Positions 1 to 8,311 of a stretch of 21,955 nucleotides of DNA are shown piece by piece; the first letter of the stretch is position 1, and each line of letters opens with the position of its first letter. The position numbers were made by a program, and so were the translations under genes. The notes under the pieces were generated by a model. The model ran no database searches. It had not been told where the DNA came from and saw nothing but the letters and a program-made list of their open reading frames with translations. The DNA lies in the IMG/VR virus record IMGVR_UViG_3300035179_000071, positions 1 to 21,955 of that record; one strand, written 5' to 3'. The DNA comes from a virus.

Positions 1-108
1 TGCAACCTTCTGCACCAGAATCAGGTCAAGTAGGGCCCAGATTATGAATATGGCCGCTATACCGCCCACCACTTTACCACTGTATTTTAGAACCTGTGAT
101 AACTTCAT
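1..108 (-). CDS. Small membrane protein, 3' end outside window (possible holin or lysis-region protein)
   Basis: An ATG at 108 opens a frame that stays open to position 1, giving the first 36 residues (MKLSQVLKYSGKVVGG...). It is preceded by a very strong ribosome binding site, AAAGGAGGAA at 111-120, one of the best in the window. Residues from about 14 to 31 are strongly hydrophobic (GGIAAIFIIWALLDLILV), so a membrane segment begins almost at once after a short basic N terminus. The upstream gene stops 14 bases before this start, so it belongs to the same operon. A holin or another lysis-module membrane protein would fit the place after the tail fibre and XhlA-like genes. The visible part is too short to assign a family, so the function is inference only. 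Confidence 0.6.
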   Translation of the reverse strand, partial: MKLSQVLKYSGKVVGGIAAIFIIWALLDLILVQKVA

Positions 109-122
109 GTTTCCTCCTTTGT

Positions 123-461
123 TTACCAGCCGCGCACTACCACATAAACCTGATATTGCTCAATGTGGAAAGCGCAGGCAAGGTTGTCATTAAATAATAT
201 GATATCTCTATGTTCAGGACTATCCGCGAATTGCTCAAATATTATCGCGCGAAGAGTCTCGTAAGAATCATGGAAAAAACTTTTAACTGCGCAGGCCTCG
301 GATTTCCCTGGCCTTAAATATTCCGGAGCATGACACCAGTTCTGCGTTTTGGCCATATGCAGGCAATGAAATAAACAATATTGATTTTCAATATGATTAT
401 CTAATGAGAGTGGATGCCGGCCGTTCTGTCTCCTGAATTCATTAATGATTTCTTTAATCAT
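123..461 (-). CDS. Small CAP/SCP-like domain protein (112 aa)
   Basis: The 112-residue protein reads like a minimal CAP (SCP/PR-1/Tpx) domain. It has an N-terminal helix INEFRRQNG followed by LSLDNHIE, a central His in WCHAPE (H44), a following Glu (E55), and the hallmark SPEHRDIILFNDN (H84), ending in strands that match the usual close of the fold (QVYVVVRGW). H44, E55 and H84 occupy the places of the conserved CAP cavity residues. It is shorter than typical bacterial CAP domains and has no signal peptide. Five cysteines (29, 33, 43, 57, 96) are unusual for its size. The start overlaps the stop of the upstream XhlA-like gene as ATGA. The role is unknown; CAP proteins are mostly secreted proteins of varied function. 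The family call rests on motif reading only. Confidence 0.6.
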   Translation of the reverse strand: MIKEIINEFRRQNGRHPLSLDNHIENQYCLFHCLHMAKTQNWCHAPEYLRPGKSEACAVKSFFHDSYETLRAIIFEQFADSPEHRDIILFNDNLACAFHIEQYQVYVVVRGW

Positions 462-781
462 TTTTTGAATACAAATGCTATTAATGTTCCTACTAAAGAC
501 ATTATTAAAGCGCTTATTGTTACTCCTCCCAGCCAGTAAGCCCCTCTTACCTTCTGGTTAAGATTGGACACTTTGGTCGTTAATCCGTCAGAATGCTGGT
601 CTCCAAATATTATTTTTTCCATTCTGCATACGCAATCGCTTATAATCTTCGCGGAAGTTTCTATGGATGCTGTCGTTTTCTCAACGGTATCTACTCTCTC
701 GTGGACCCTGGTTATAGATATTCTGAATTCCTTTTCTTTCCCGACGCATTCTTCTCTGCTGATACTATCTTCTGAGGGCAT
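458..781 (-). CDS. XhlA-like coiled-coil membrane protein
   Basis: The 107-residue protein has a polar, heptad-like N-terminal part (about residues 15-80, with RISITRVHERVDTVEKTTASI) and a single C-terminal membrane segment (about 84-105, LGGVTISALIMSLVGTLIAF) ending in two lysines. This layout matches the haemolysin XhlA family, which sits next to holin and endolysin genes in phages and helps lysis at the membrane. A ribosome binding site, GGAGAACTAATT, precedes the ATG at 781. It follows the tail fibre gene by 38 bases and overlaps the next start by ATGA. The family call is from architecture rather than a sequence match, so another small tail-anchored phage protein is possible. Confidence 0.6.
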   Translation of the reverse strand: MPSEDSISREECVGKEKEFRISITRVHERVDTVEKTTASIETSAKIISDCVCRMEKIIFGDQHSDGLTTKVSNLNQKVRGAYWLGGVTISALIMSLVGTLIAFVFKK

Positions 782-819
782 AATTAGTTCTCCGTGTTTT
801 ATATTGCATAATTATCCTA

Positions 820-2901
820 TTACCATTCTACTAACACGCACCCATTCTTTCCACTGCCACCAACTCTTGAGGTTGCTCCGTCTTCTGCTCCTCCACCGCC
901 ACCGGCACCATACCCAGCAGCATTTGTGCTATCGGCAAGATGGTTTGCTCCCGCCGAACCTAAACCAAATGGAGAAGAAGCACCTCCGCCACCGCCACCA
1001 TTGTCTCCAGATCCTCCCCTTCCACCCACATTACCAGCAGTAGAGGGTATTACCCCTGCTATGCCCCCTGTTCCGCCATCAGCGGCTCCTCCTGATGCAC
1101 TGTTTGCTGTTCCTCCGCTGCCACCAGCGGCCCCCCCTGTGCTGCTTCCGAAAGCCCCACCCAAACCAGGATTAAGGGTTACGGTTCCGCCATTAAAGGC
1201 AATAACTGCACTTCCACCATTCGAACCATTCTGAGCTTCCGCACCGCCAGTTCCACCGGAATTTATAGTAATAGCATATCCTGTGCTTGCGACGACAGGT
1301 AACTGCGTCTTTATGACATATGCTCCACTACCCCCTCCACCACCGCCGCCGTAAGCGTTCCGGCCCCCTCCGCCACCGCCACCACCTGCGATTGCTGTTA
1401 CCCAAATAGTAGAAATCCCTACCGGTGCGGTAAAAGTTCCGGATGAAGTGAAGAGTTGAGAATTTGAAGCCGCAAAATTACTTTTCTTGGCTTTTTTCTT
1501 CGCAAAATTATCCGCACTATCCTCTATAATAAACAAATCATCGGCGGCAAGAGAAGTCTTTTCAGCCATTGCATTAATTTCGCCGGCGGTGGTTTTAGAA
1601 AGCTTAGTATCTGTAAACGCCTTCCTGGCCAGTTGATTATCCGTAGTCGGGTTGGATGCAGGCCCAACAGGAATAGAGGTAAAAGTCTTTATTCCCGCGA
1701 TAGTCTGGTCGCCGGTATTATAGACTCCGTTTGTTACAGTTCCTGCATTGCCGTCGCAATTTCCATCTATGCTTCCGGTTATCTTACTTGCGAATGTTTT
1801 TACGCCCGCGATGCTCTGGTTGCCGGTCAATCTTACGAATCCGGCAAATAACGCGGTAATGTCCGTCCAGGCGCTTCCGGTATCAATATAAAGTTTATTT
1901 GTATCGGTAGCCCAATATAGGCGATTGATGACATAAATTTCTGGCTTGCTTGCATCCAATCCCGATAATATCTCCGGCGCGGCACCGGAAACGAGGAACG
2001 GCCGGATATCTTTCAAGATATATCCTTCATCGGGATTTGCGTCTTTGTCCTCATAGTTGACTATTTGAACCATCCCGACCTTGCAATATACCAGGCAAAT
2101 CGGAATCTTGTCGGTAGGTAAATCAGGTTCTTCAGGAGAACTATCCTCTTCGCCTTCTATCCATTCAGGCAATTGCGTGGTGGGATTTAATACTAACAAA
2201 TCAATCCTTGGATTAGCGCTCGGCAAATCTATTTCTGGGCTTGGGCCTCCGGCAAAGTCAATGCGCGTCAACCCCTGGTAAACCTGCTGATAGTATTCCG
2301 AAAGCAGGCCGCCTTCAACTGCCACATTAAGCCCGCAAATCGCCTCTACCTGGTCAAAGATATAATCTGTATCGGCATCAAGGACTGTAAAGCCCCATTC
2401 AATAATATCGCTCAAGTCAGCATCAGTTCCGTTATTGCTATCAGGAGTAGTCAAATCAAGTGTATCCTGCTGCCAGGTATTGATATTTGCATTCGTAGTA
2501 ATATCCCAATAGCTTTCATTGCCATCGCCATCCTTGACATAGAGTTGTATTTCAGAAGATTCCTCGGAGCAACGCTCCCAGAATTTTATTTCCTTGAATG
2601 CGCTTAAATTCAATCCCTGCATCCTGGATAATTTCCTATCGTTTGTCGCATCGATTTCCGCCAGCAGGGCATAGCTTCCTTCGTGCTTTGTGGTGGTCTT
2701 GGATACGGTAACACCTGCTCCCGACCATTCTGCCTGCGCCGCGCCATCGGTGGCATATTCAAATTCATCCAGAACCATCGATGCCCTAGGCCGCAGGGGC
2801 ATAAGGTCGCACTGGAACAGGGCCCGCAGGTTATTGCGCAGGTTCGCCAATGACATTGACTGTTGGGGTTGATTCGGGTCAAAAATACATTTTGGCAGCA
2901 T
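820..2901 (-). CDS. Tail fibre / receptor-binding protein with glycine-rich tip
   Basis: The 693-residue protein is built in modules. Residues 1-40 may attach to the tail. Residues about 43-190 (LDEFEYATDG... to ...YIFDQVEAI) look like a carbohydrate-binding beta-sandwich module. The middle, about 195-350, is typical fibre sequence. Two copies of a T-G-[ND]-Q-[ST]-I-A-G-[VI]-K-T-F repeat lie at 359-370 and 396-407, a motif common in phage tail fibres. From about 484 (FTSSGTFTAPVG) the protein enters a long glycine-rich region with Gly runs. This resembles polyglycine-helix adhesin tips known from T-even-like phages. The start has a good AAAGGAG site just upstream and follows the zinc-ribbon gene stop by 3 bases. 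It lies directly after the J and zinc-ribbon genes, the usual place for a fibre. Confidence 0.85.
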   Translation of the reverse strand: MLPKCIFDPNQPQQSMSLANLRNNLRALFQCDLMPLRPRASMVLDEFEYATDGAAQAEWSGAGVTVSKTTTKHEGSYALLAEIDATNDRKLSRMQGLNLSAFKEIKFWERCSEESSEIQLYVKDGDGNESYWDITTNANINTWQQDTLDLTTPDSNNGTDADLSDIIEWGFTVLDADTDYIFDQVEAICGLNVAVEGGLLSEYYQQVYQGLTRIDFAGGPSPEIDLPSANPRIDLLVLNPTTQLPEWIEGEEDSSPEEPDLPTDKIPICLVYCKVGMVQIVNYEDKDANPDEGYILKDIRPFLVSGAAPEILSGLDASKPEIYVINRLYWATDTNKLYIDTGSAWTDITALFAGFVRLTGNQSIAGVKTFASKITGSIDGNCDGNAGTVTNGVYNTGDQTIAGIKTFTSIPVGPASNPTTDNQLARKAFTDTKLSKTTAGEINAMAEKTSLAADDLFIIEDSADNFAKKKAKKSNFAASNSQLFTSSGTFTAPVGISTIWVTAIAGGGGGGGGRNAYGGGGGGGSGAYVIKTQLPVVASTGYAITINSGGTGGAEAQNGSNGGSAVIAFNGGTVTLNPGLGGAFGSSTGGAAGGSGGTANSASGGAADGGTGGIAGVIPSTAGNVGGRGGSGDNGGGGGGASSPFGLGSAGANHLADSTNAAGYGAGGGGGAEDGATSRVGGSGKNGCVLVEW
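832..1389 (-). repeat. Low-complexity glycine-rich coding tract of the tail fibre
   Basis: This part of the fibre gene encodes about 185 residues dominated by Gly with Ala, Ser, Thr and Asn, including runs of eight or more Gly near residues 505-513 and 518-525. On the plus strand it appears as repeated ccaccgcc-type sequence, which creates a false proline-rich reading frame. Such tracts are prone to slippage and to sequence variation between relatives. Confidence 0.8.
1681..1827 (-). repeat. Two-copy 12-residue tail fibre repeat
   Basis: Two related segments, 1792-1827 and 1681-1716, encode TGNQSIAGVKTF and TGDQTIAGIKTF. They are separated by 25 residues containing another short repeat-like run (GNCDGNAGTVTNG). 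These are typical shaft repeats of phage tail fibres. Confidence 0.75.
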
Positions 2902-2904
2902 AAT

Positions 2905-3135
2905 TTACTCCTTTATGGTTTTATAAATCTCTGTTCCGCAAACCAGACATTTGCCTTTATAGACTTTAGTTTCGTTTTTTAATTGTTCTTCTTTAACGTT
3001 ATCCATTCCAGTCATCTTATGGCATTTAGAGCAATATCCGGTCATTATTTCTTTGGCCTTTTGATCGATAAATAATTTTGGTTCTAATTTGTTTTTCTCA
3101 ATCAACCCTAATTTGTTTTTCTTAAACTGTTCCAT
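2905..3135 (-). CDS. Zinc-ribbon protein, DUF5679-like (76 aa)
   Basis: Starting at the ATG at 3135, the protein has 76 residues. Two CxxC pairs, CSKC (35-38) and CLVC (63-66), separated by 24 residues, form a zinc-ribbon with the family-like pattern Y-C-x-K-C ... K-G-x-C-x-V-C-G-T. This resembles DUF5679, a family of small zinc-ribbon proteins often seen in phages. The start was chosen because AGGGGA lies about 8 bases upstream and the ATG begins one base after the J stop; the longer frame would run 35 bases into J. The N-terminal part is lysine-rich with a short internal repeat. Function is unknown; nucleic-acid binding or structural zinc binding are both possible. Confidence 0.75.
   Translation of the reverse strand: MEQFKKNKLGLIEKNKLEPKLFIDQKAKEIMTGYCSKCHKMTGMDNVKEEQLKNETKVYKGKCLVCGTEIYKTIKE
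3084..3122 (-). repeat. 15-bp direct repeat with 24-base period
   Basis: The 15-base word ctaatttgtttttct (plus strand) occurs at 3084-3098 and exactly again at 3108-3122. The period is 24 bases, or eight codons, so the repeat is in frame. It gives two KNKL-containing segments in the N-terminal part of the zinc-ribbon protein, suggesting a small in-frame duplication. Confidence 0.7.
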
Positions 3136-3136
3136 A

Positions 3137-6100
3137 TTAATATCCCCTTGCCTCAAGATCAACCTCTGCAACTCCTATCGGATTCCCCGCAGGATTATAA
3201 ACTTTAACAAGACATCCATCTTTGGTTTTTTCGCTTACAACCGGCATCCCCACAATTCCATTAGATATAGTCGCTATTACTCTCGGAGCATATAAGAAAT
3301 TATTGCCAAAATATATCTCCTTGCCCTCTGCCGGTATAAGTATATCTTTGACCCAGGTAATGCGGGCCACAGGGGCCTCGATATAAATTGTGCAATTATA
3401 GAATATGCTGTTATGGTTGGCATCATCGGCCTGCATCTTAAATCTGAACCATAGATATTTTGCCCTGTATAATTTTCCGGCATTCAATTCTTCCCAGTCG
3501 GTATAAGTGATTCCATCCTCTGAAGATTTCAATTCTATTATCAGCATTCCCCCCGTGATATCTGGGTCGGCGACTATTTTAAACTCAAAAACTAACCCTA
3601 AATCAAGCGGCCTGACGGTTTCAAAAGTCTGCTGGGCAGTAATGAATTCCTTATCAAGAATCAGATCTCCGGCCGCCTCCGCCTCTTCCCAGGTCTTGCC
3701 TTCTAATTCAAGTTCTTCCCAGGTCTTGGCAGTCTTGATTGCTAATGCCTTCCTTACAAAATTCGGATTAAAAAGATTCCTGTATTCATAATATAATTTT
3801 TCCGTCAATTTATAATCGGTAGGTAATGACCAGATATAGTATTCATTGACAAAATTCATCTCTGGCGGGGGTTCAACGGCAATTATGTCGCTGGTCGGCG
3901 CATCGCTCTCATTGCCTGATGTATCCAATGCCTTTATCAGGAATGTAAGAGTGCCGATAGTCCCTATTGGATATATAAATTCATTTAAATCCGCTCTTTC
4001 GCAGATAATCTGCGCATCACTCCAATTCTGTCCTTTTTTAATCCTGTAAAAAGCGAAATCAAAGTCTGTCGGCGGATCGCAGGAAAACCTTAATATATTG
4101 CCTTCCTGATGGACATCAAAACCTGTAACATTAGCCGGCGGTGCGGATTTGCCTATCACCTCTATAGATGCCTGCGGGCTTAGAGAAATTGTAGATTCTT
4201 CTCCTTTATCGCTTACTGATACGACCGCCACAGTATATGTAGTATCTCCTGTGATATCACCTTGTATCAGATAATATGAATCCGCGGTTTCTCCCCTGCA
4301 AATCCAACTTTCACCGCTATTATCCGAAATATAGATTTTCGCCTTTGCGTATTTTTTTATACTGCAATTGACTATCTCCGGCTTCTGGAAAGATATCTCA
4401 ATACAGTTTTCGATAGTGCCATCCTTTAGCACCACCATCTTTTCGACCAGGACAAGGTTGCTGACATAGGGCATTTCATATGAAAGCATGGAATAATTAT
4501 CCAGGGGAAGCGTAAATAAATCCTCATCGAAGATATCTTCGTTATATTCTATCGCGACTATCTCGACTTCCCCCCCCGTCAATCTCTTCATATTTACGAT
4601 TCTAAATAACTTATTGACGAGATTTTCCACCCCTACCGCGTAAACATCGAAATCCTGCGGCGGAGTATCCCATTCCCCATCAACTATCAATTCGGTATAT
4701 GTCCCAGGTTCATTTTTTATGGTCTTTTCTTCTATTATATCAGTAGAGTTATGCCTGACCCTGATTCTATATGTATTCTCTGCCGCTAAAACCACCGGCT
4801 CATCGAGAACGACACTCGGCGGGTCCTCGTTACTTCCACTCTTTACCCTGCCGGATCCAATAGACCATTGGGGTACATCATAGGCAAATTCGATGACATC
4901 AAAGACCTGACAGGTAATGGCGTCTATCATCGCCTTAAATGAAATTGTCCTGGTGAGATATTTCATACAGCGCATCTCATATCGCGTATCCCTGACTATC
5001 TGCGACAATCTTGTAACGCCTATTTTGCTGTATTTCTGCGTCCTCGGCGGTTCTCCTGCGGCAATCGCATCTTTGTCTTCAAATCCATAAGTCTGCATTT
5101 TGTAATCCTTTGATGCGTCTGTAAATTCGACCTCAAAGGAATTTTTGACATCTTGCAGAGATGCAAAGCTTTCGGAAAAAGAATTCTCGATGATATTCCC
5201 TTTTCCAAATACCTGGCTTGAGATTTCTGGTTTATTTATGATTATTTTTATGAGTCCTTCTGTATAAAATCCCATTGCCCTAAAAGTAGAACACAGGCGC
5301 ATAATCCAATCTGTCGCCTTCTGCTGACTATCCAGCACGACATCCATCTGAAACCGTTTTTCCTTTATCCCTTCTTCGATGCCGCTTTCCGTGAGTTCAT
5401 CGCAGTAATTTGCCATTTCAATAAATAAATCTATCGGTAGGTTTTCGGCATCTATATACCAACCAAGTCCATACCGCTTATTGGTAAGTAAATCGTACAT
5501 ACACCAGATAGGATTTGCGCTCCATTTAGTAACCCAGGCCTCTTCATACCAAATTGCCTCTGCGCCGTCGCTTATTCTCTTGAATCCGTTATCATAATAA
5601 TAGTCATCATAATCAAGTTCGACTCCTTCGCACATTATTTTGGGTTGCGATACTTTTAAGCCTTTAAGCATTAATGTCGTGTTTGGCATCTGTCCGGATA
5701 ACTGTTCATAGGCAAGAAATCTTATAGCGGCCTTGGCAAGATTCGGATAAATCAGATCATCCTTCTTGATTTCATCTATCCTGATTAAATACAAACTGGC
5801 CGAGATAAATTGTGTGCTATCTATCGATAATTTAGTAACGCGTATATCATATTTGTTTTGCTCAAGCCCTTCCTTGGTAAAATTAAACCTCACCGCAGAA
5901 CGTGTCTTTTTTGTAACCGTGAATGTTCCCAGATCGACCCAACTTTCTTCTCCTTCGCCGTTAATCTTATATTCGACTTTATATTGCACGGAATATGAGG
6001 ATGTGGAACCGTCTGCATTCCCTTTCATTAGGCCATTGGGGCAGCTTAACCCGAGGATGAAGCCCTCGACATCATCATTAAGTGTGGTGTAAGTATAAGG

Positions 6101-7291
6101 ACCATCTTTCTTCAATTCGACATTTAATTCATAAATATCATGCAGATCCTCGAAGTGATCTATAATCTCATCATCATTGGTTCCTTTCCTGAAGTGAACT
6201 TCTGGCGAAATCCCGTCGGTAGAGAAATTACTGATAGGATTATCGTTAATCAATATATCGGATATCCCTTCAATTTCTCCTTCGCAGAGGCCGAGTAAGA
6301 TATTGAGGTATTGTCTATCAACCTCTGTGGGACTTTCCACCGGGACCTTACCTTTAAGGCTGCTATAATATGTCAGGTTCTCCGGAACACCCAGGATGGC
6401 ATTTTCAGGAATAACTGCCGTGATTCTTATGTCATATTGTGAAGGTTCCAGGTTCGGTATCTGTATAACCATCCCGCGAAATGCCTGCGAAATGATAGAC
6501 CCCCAGAAACTTCCTCCGGAGGTTGTCGTATAATAAGTCCATTCACTATCTACTGTCTTCTTATACTCGATCTTATATCTGACGCGCCCGTACGTATAAT
6601 ATTTAAGATAACTGTCCTGATAATTGCCCTGTAAGTTATATCCTATGCCCGCTATACCTACATTTAAAGAATGCACTATCCTATAAAGCAGCGCCTTCAG
6701 GCTGAATTCTATTCCCTTGATTGTCGGTGTAGTGAAAGTATTAACATATCCGGAATTAACGACACTTCCTGCCGTAATTGTCTTCCATTTCCAGTCGTAT
6801 TGCGGTTCGCTTTCGATGAATACATTTATCCTGTTCCCCCCTACTCTATGTTGTCCATAAACAATCGGTATGGGTATATTGACTTGCTGCATGGTCTGTA
6901 TCCCATCCCAGCCATATGTATTACTATCCTTTAAATCCCCCCCGCCATAAGAAGGTATTCTTGGGCGGAACATGAATGCCTGGACCAAAGAATATATTAT
7001 TGATATTGCTATGAATGCAGCTATGAAGGGATGTAGAGTTATGGCAGTCCAGATGACAGCAAGAGCAGCAGTTATCGGGTCCTTAATTTTCGGGATTAAG
7101 ATTATCTCATTTTTATCCCTTAGGGTTTTATCAAAATCTTTTATTACTCCGCCCGATACTATAACATTGTATTCCTCGAATTTATAGCCGGTTAGATAGT
7201 CCTTAAGTTTCTTTCCCGAAACATACTCAAGGCTCGAGATTTCCTGCTTCTTTAATTCAAGAGGATTTTTAATTACCCTTAATTTCAGCAT
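3137..7291 (-). CDS. J: Tail tip / host specificity protein J with N-terminal gpI domain
   Basis: This 1384-residue protein is the largest in the window. Residues 1-70 look like the small beta-grasp part of lambda gpI, ending in IILIPKIKDP like the gpI IHIVPRVAG segment. Residues about 73-106 are hydrophobic, and 108-160 contain IPIPIVYGQHRVGGNRI, matching the gpI segment VLPVLYGEMRVGSRVV. After about 165 the protein is J-like, including LCEGEIEGISDILINDNPI near residue 335 and a central hub region to about 900. From about 930 to 1140 there are fibronectin III-like repeats (SAPPANVTGFDV; ALDTSGNES). The C-terminal 200 residues are probably a receptor-proximal domain. It overlaps the NlpC/P60 gene by 23 bases. 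No separate I gene exists, so the two lambda functions appear fused. J forms the tail tip hub and determines host range in lambda. Confidence 0.88.
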   Translation of the reverse strand: MLKLRVIKNPLELKKQEISSLEYVSGKKLKDYLTGYKFEEYNVIVSGGVIKDFDKTLRDKNEIILIPKIKDPITAALAVIWTAITLHPFIAAFIAISIIYSLVQAFMFRPRIPSYGGGDLKDSNTYGWDGIQTMQQVNIPIPIVYGQHRVGGNRINVFIESEPQYDWKWKTITAGSVVNSGYVNTFTTPTIKGIEFSLKALLYRIVHSLNVGIAGIGYNLQGNYQDSYLKYYTYGRVRYKIEYKKTVDSEWTYYTTTSGGSFWGSIISQAFRGMVIQIPNLEPSQYDIRITAVIPENAILGVPENLTYYSSLKGKVPVESPTEVDRQYLNILLGLCEGEIEGISDILINDNPISNFSTDGISPEVHFRKGTNDDEIIDHFEDLHDIYELNVELKKDGPYTYTTLNDDVEGFILGLSCPNGLMKGNADGSTSSYSVQYKVEYKINGEGEESWVDLGTFTVTKKTRSAVRFNFTKEGLEQNKYDIRVTKLSIDSTQFISASLYLIRIDEIKKDDLIYPNLAKAAIRFLAYEQLSGQMPNTTLMLKGLKVSQPKIMCEGVELDYDDYYYDNGFKRISDGAEAIWYEEAWVTKWSANPIWCMYDLLTNKRYGLGWYIDAENLPIDLFIEMANYCDELTESGIEEGIKEKRFQMDVVLDSQQKATDWIMRLCSTFRAMGFYTEGLIKIIINKPEISSQVFGKGNIIENSFSESFASLQDVKNSFEVEFTDASKDYKMQTYGFEDKDAIAAGEPPRTQKYSKIGVTRLSQIVRDTRYEMRCMKYLTRTISFKAMIDAITCQVFDVIEFAYDVPQWSIGSGRVKSGSNEDPPSVVLDEPVVLAAENTYRIRVRHNSTDIIEEKTIKNEPGTYTELIVDGEWDTPPQDFDVYAVGVENLVNKLFRIVNMKRLTGGEVEIVAIEYNEDIFDEDLFTLPLDNYSMLSYEMPYVSNLVLVEKMVVLKDGTIENCIEISFQKPEIVNCSIKKYAKAKIYISDNSGESWICRGETADSYYLIQGDITGDTTYTVAVVSVSDKGEESTISLSPQASIEVIGKSAPPANVTGFDVHQEGNILRFSCDPPTDFDFAFYRIKKGQNWSDAQIICERADLNEFIYPIGTIGTLTFLIKALDTSGNESDAPTSDIIAVEPPPEMNFVNEYYIWSLPTDYKLTEKLYYEYRNLFNPNFVRKALAIKTAKTWEELELEGKTWEEAEAAGDLILDKEFITAQQTFETVRPLDLGLVFEFKIVADPDITGGMLIIELKSSEDGITYTDWEELNAGKLYRAKYLWFRFKMQADDANHNSIFYNCTIYIEAPVARITWVKDILIPAEGKEIYFGNNFLYAPRVIATISNGIVGMPVVSEKTKDGCLVKVYNPAGNPIGVAEVDLEARGY

Positions 7292-7709
7292 ATTTATAGA
7301 ATCCCTCTATGTTACTTTTTTTGACTTGACCTAGTCTCATAATGCATGAATTGCCTTTATTGGTTATAGGGCTTTTATAGGCATGAATGAATCGGTTACT
7401 ATCGATCATGACACCAGCATGACATGCAGCTCCATTAAATTTCTTAAATAATATTATCGACATCGATTGCGGCCTATCCAATCTTACCCACTTGTCTATA
7501 TGTTTATTGTATTTATCGGAGAAATAATTATCACCATATTGTAGGCCTTCAGGATAATCTTTATTGACGTCTGGCAAGTCAATATCGAATATTTCTTTAT
7601 ATATCAGTATTATCAACCCCCAGCAGCTCACCCCATCAAAATTATTACCATGATATTTGTAAGGTATGCCGACAAACTTTTTAAACAAAGATAAATCTAC
7701 TTGGGACAC
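7269..7709 (-). CDS. K: NlpC/P60 family tail tip peptidase, lambda gpK-like
   Basis: The protein shows the NlpC/P60 cysteine peptidase core: GIPYKYHGNNFDGVSCWG with the nucleophile Cys29, CHAGVM with His97, and RFIHAY with a second His109 (numbered from the GTG start). In lambda-like phages this tail tip protein may cut peptidoglycan during DNA entry. The start is set at the GTG at 7709 because GGAGG lies 8 bases upstream; a longer TTG-initiated reading from 7724 would contain that site. The first part overlaps the L gene by 29 bases and the end overlaps J by 23 bases. The usual N-terminal Mov34 (JAB) domain of lambda gpK is absent, so this is a short, peptidase-only version (146 residues). 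Confidence 0.85.
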   Translation of the reverse strand: MSQVDLSLFKKFVGIPYKYHGNNFDGVSCWGLIILIYKEIFDIDLPDVNKDYPEGLQYGDNYFSDKYNKHIDKWVRLDRPQSMSIILFKKFNGAACHAGVMIDSNRFIHAYKSPITNKGNSCIMRLGQVKKSNIEGFYKYAEIKGN

Positions 7710-8310
7710 TTGGAAATCCTCCAAATCTTCGACTGTTGCCTAATAATTTACAGTTATTTAAAGTTTTATTGCATTCTGATGCTAAACCGTTATATCCGCA
7801 TTCAGCGGATATAAATTGCCACCGGCAGAAATTCCGCGAGTAGGTCTCTCTTGGAAGAGAAACTTCCATCAGATCAAATTTTGACGTCAGGGTAAAAATG
7901 GCGTTTACATCATTGGTGACTACCCTCGATACGTAATAAACGTCTCTAATATAACAATCCGGATCATCCAGTTTGTTCGCCCAAACAGTTTTGATTATTA
8001 TTTTCTTACCTCTTAATGCGTTATATTGCTCAAGATAGTATTGTATGTCCCTTGAGACATTGCTTACCCTTACCTCTACTGTATCGACTTCTCCCTGCGC
8101 ATTTTCAGAGACATTGTCGAATTCAATCGGGAATTTATAATATCGCTTCAGCGGTTCTCCGAAATCGACATTGAAATTAACTCCGGCAAAATAAAGCCAA
8201 TTAAGAGGATCATTCTCCGGATATTTAAAGTTTATCTCATAGAGATAGATCGGCTGATTAACTCTTAAATTCTTCTGTTCTATGAATGTAGGTCCCGCGT
8301 CTCTTGGCAT
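7681..8310 (-). CDS. L: Minor tail protein L with four-cysteine Fe-S motif
   Basis: The 209-residue protein has the gpL layout: an N-terminal beta domain (IYLYEINF, YYKFPIEFDNVS, about 20-155) and a C-terminal Cys-rich tail. Cys162, Cys171, Cys180 and Cys187 sit in FCRWQFISAECGY ... CNKTLNNC, followed by the conserved RFGGFPSVP. In lambda gpL these four cysteines bind an iron-sulphur cluster, so this is a likely Fe-S tail tip protein. It lies one base after the M-like gene and just before the K-like gene, exactly the lambda order M-L-K. The ribosome binding site is weak (AGGA), so translational coupling to M is likely. Confidence 0.88.
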   Translation of the reverse strand: MPRDAGPTFIEQKNLRVNQPIYLYEINFKYPENDPLNWLYFAGVNFNVDFGEPLKRYYKFPIEFDNVSENAQGEVDTVEVRVSNVSRDIQYYLEQYNALRGKKIIIKTVWANKLDDPDCYIRDVYYVSRVVTNDVNAIFTLTSKFDLMEVSLPRETYSRNFCRWQFISAECGYNGLASECNKTLNNCKLLGNSRRFGGFPSVPSRFIFV

Positions 8311-8311
8311 A

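Noticed and set aside
564-1043. Plus-strand frame of 159 residues (His/Leu-rich end)
   Set aside because: It lies opposite two supported minus-strand genes and has low-complexity composition caused by the Gly-rich antisense.
926-1234. Open frame of 102 residues on the plus strand, very proline-rich
   Set aside because: It is the antisense of the Gly-rich tail fibre region; GGN codons read on the other strand as Pro-rich. No ribosome site or plausible fold.
2610-2882. Second minus-strand frame inside the tail fibre gene (90 residues)
   Set aside because: Out of frame with the tail fibre, no ribosome site, and no protein pattern.
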